64,000 nt of DNA, from contig NZ_JAFFQR010000112.1 of the NCBI RefSeq assembly GCF_020736845.1, positions 62,001 to 126,000 on the forward strand, in the 5' to 3' direction. How positions within the stretch are numbered: the first letter of the stretch is position 1; every line of letters starts with the position of its first letter. The notes under the pieces were generated by a model. It did no database searches. It was given only the letters and a program-made list of their open reading frames with translations, and was not told the origin of the DNA. Shown piece by piece: positions 63,498-64,000 of this stretch. The translations under genes and the position numbers were made by a program. This DNA is from Paenibacillus farraposensis (GTDB taxonomy: Bacteria; Bacillota; Bacilli; Paenibacillales; Paenibacillaceae).

Positions 63498-64000
63498 TCA
63501 CTTCCTGCTAATTTCCTTAGATATACTTTCCACCAGCTGGTTTTGCAAAGCCGTACGCGCCTGTCTTACAGCATTTTTGATGGCAATGCCGTCAGACGAA
63601 CCGTGGCTTTTCAAGACGAGCCCGCTCAGCCCCAGCAAGGGAGCTCCGCCATGCTCTTTGTAATCCAGCTTATCTTTCAGACCGCGAAGCTCCGGCATAA
63701 TCAACGCCGCTGCCAGCTTGGTCTTAAGAGATTTGGTGAACTGTTCTTTCAGGAGGGAAAATATCGTTCCGGCCGTACCCTCCAGTGATTTTAGCATGAT
63801 GTTTCCGGCAAATCCGTCGCACACCAGCACATCGCAATTTCCTGTTAATACATCTCTAGATTCAACATTCCCGACAAAATGAACAGGCAACTGCTCAATA
63901 AGCGGAAACGCCATTTTTGTCAATTCATTGCCTTTCCCGGCCTCGGTCCCGACATTCAGCAGACCTACCCTCGGAGAAGCCAGACCGTGAACTTTCTGAC
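63498..64000 (-). CDS. plsX: Phosphate acyltransferase PlsX, 5' end beyond window
   Basis: PlsX makes acyl-phosphate from acyl-ACP for phospholipid synthesis. The C-terminal half is visible from the edge: the frame reads SPRVGLLNVGTEAGKGNEL, then NVESRDVLTGNCDVLVCDGF and GGAPLLGLSGLVLKSHGSSD, all PlsX signatures. About 167 of the usual 330 residues are present. Its stop overlaps a possible fabH GTG. A FapR operator, usual for this operon, would be outside the window. Confidence 0.95.
   Translation of the reverse strand, partial: QKVHGLASPRVGLLNVGTEAGKGNELTKMAFPLIEQLPVHFVGNVESRDVLTGNCDVLVCDGFAGNIMLKSLEGTAGTIFSLLKEQFTKSLKTKLAAALIMPELRGLKDKLDYKEHGGAPLLGLSGLVLKSHGSSDGIAIKNAVRQARTALQNQLVESISKEISRK

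Noticed and set aside
1..64000. CRISPR arrays, tRNA genes, IS elements or prophage
   Set aside because: No regularly spaced direct repeats, cloverleaf-type sequences, transposase or phage genes were seen; gene order is that of a core chromosome segment.

Overview
The window reads as a chromosomal core segment of a flagellated, endospore-forming-type Firmicute, most likely Paenibacillus (P. polymyxa group by overall feel; the species is inference). Reasons: the Bacillales order plsX-fab-rnc-smc-ftsY-ylxM-ffh-rpsP-khpA-rimM-trmD-rplS-rbgA-rnhB-ylqG-ylqH-sucCD-dprA-topA-trmFO-hslVU-fla/che is kept, the chemotaxis set has CheC, CheD and FliY, ribosome binding sites are strong AGGAGG types, and TTG and GTG starts are frequent. 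All genes but one (ohr) lie on the minus strand, so transcription runs from high to low coordinates.

Region by region, in transcription order. 64000-58164: fatty-acid and phospholipid synthesis (plsX partial, fabH, fabD, fabG, acpP, fabF) plus rnc, closed by a strong terminator. 57903-53261: smc and ftsY. 53068-52418: a TrhA/hemolysin III membrane protein with its own promoter and terminator. 52253-45328: protein targeting and ribosome genes (ylxM, ffh, rpsP, khpA, rimM, trmD, rplS, lepB, rbgA), then rnhB, with several internal promoters and terminators. 45239-42431: ylqG-ylqH-yraN, tightly overlapped; ylqG and ylqH look like free-standing relatives of FliK and the FlhB C-terminal domain. 42363-38426: a block that in Bacillus subtilis is not between ylqH and sucC: a nitroreductase with a Fur-like box over its promoter, a ComM-like AAA protein, and the divergent ohr/ohrR peroxide pair. 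38211-28894: sucCD, dprA, topA, trmFO, hslV, hslU. Upstream of topA sits a 205-nt imperfect palindrome not explained by any gene. 28484-1: one uninterrupted fla/che operon of 33 genes from flgB to sigD, the last cut by the window edge.

How the genes work together: the fla/che operon builds the rod and hook base (flgB, flgC, fliE, flgD, flgE), MS ring and switch (fliF, fliG, fliM, fliY), export machine (fliH, fliI, fliJ, fliO-R, flhA, flhB, fliK), placement factors (flhF, flhG), and the chemotaxis signal core (cheA, cheW, cheY, cheB, cheC, cheD), ending in sigD, the sigma factor that switches on late flagellar genes. The xerC and codY genes that flank hslVU in B. subtilis, and ylqD between khpA and rimM, are not present here.

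No CRISPR array, tRNA, rRNA, prophage or insertion sequence was seen. The observations most worth follow-up are the ylqG/ylqH pair, the large palindrome ahead of topA, the Fur-like nitroreductase promoter, the long low-complexity linkers in CheB and FliY, and a hairpin that overlaps the comM ribosome binding site.
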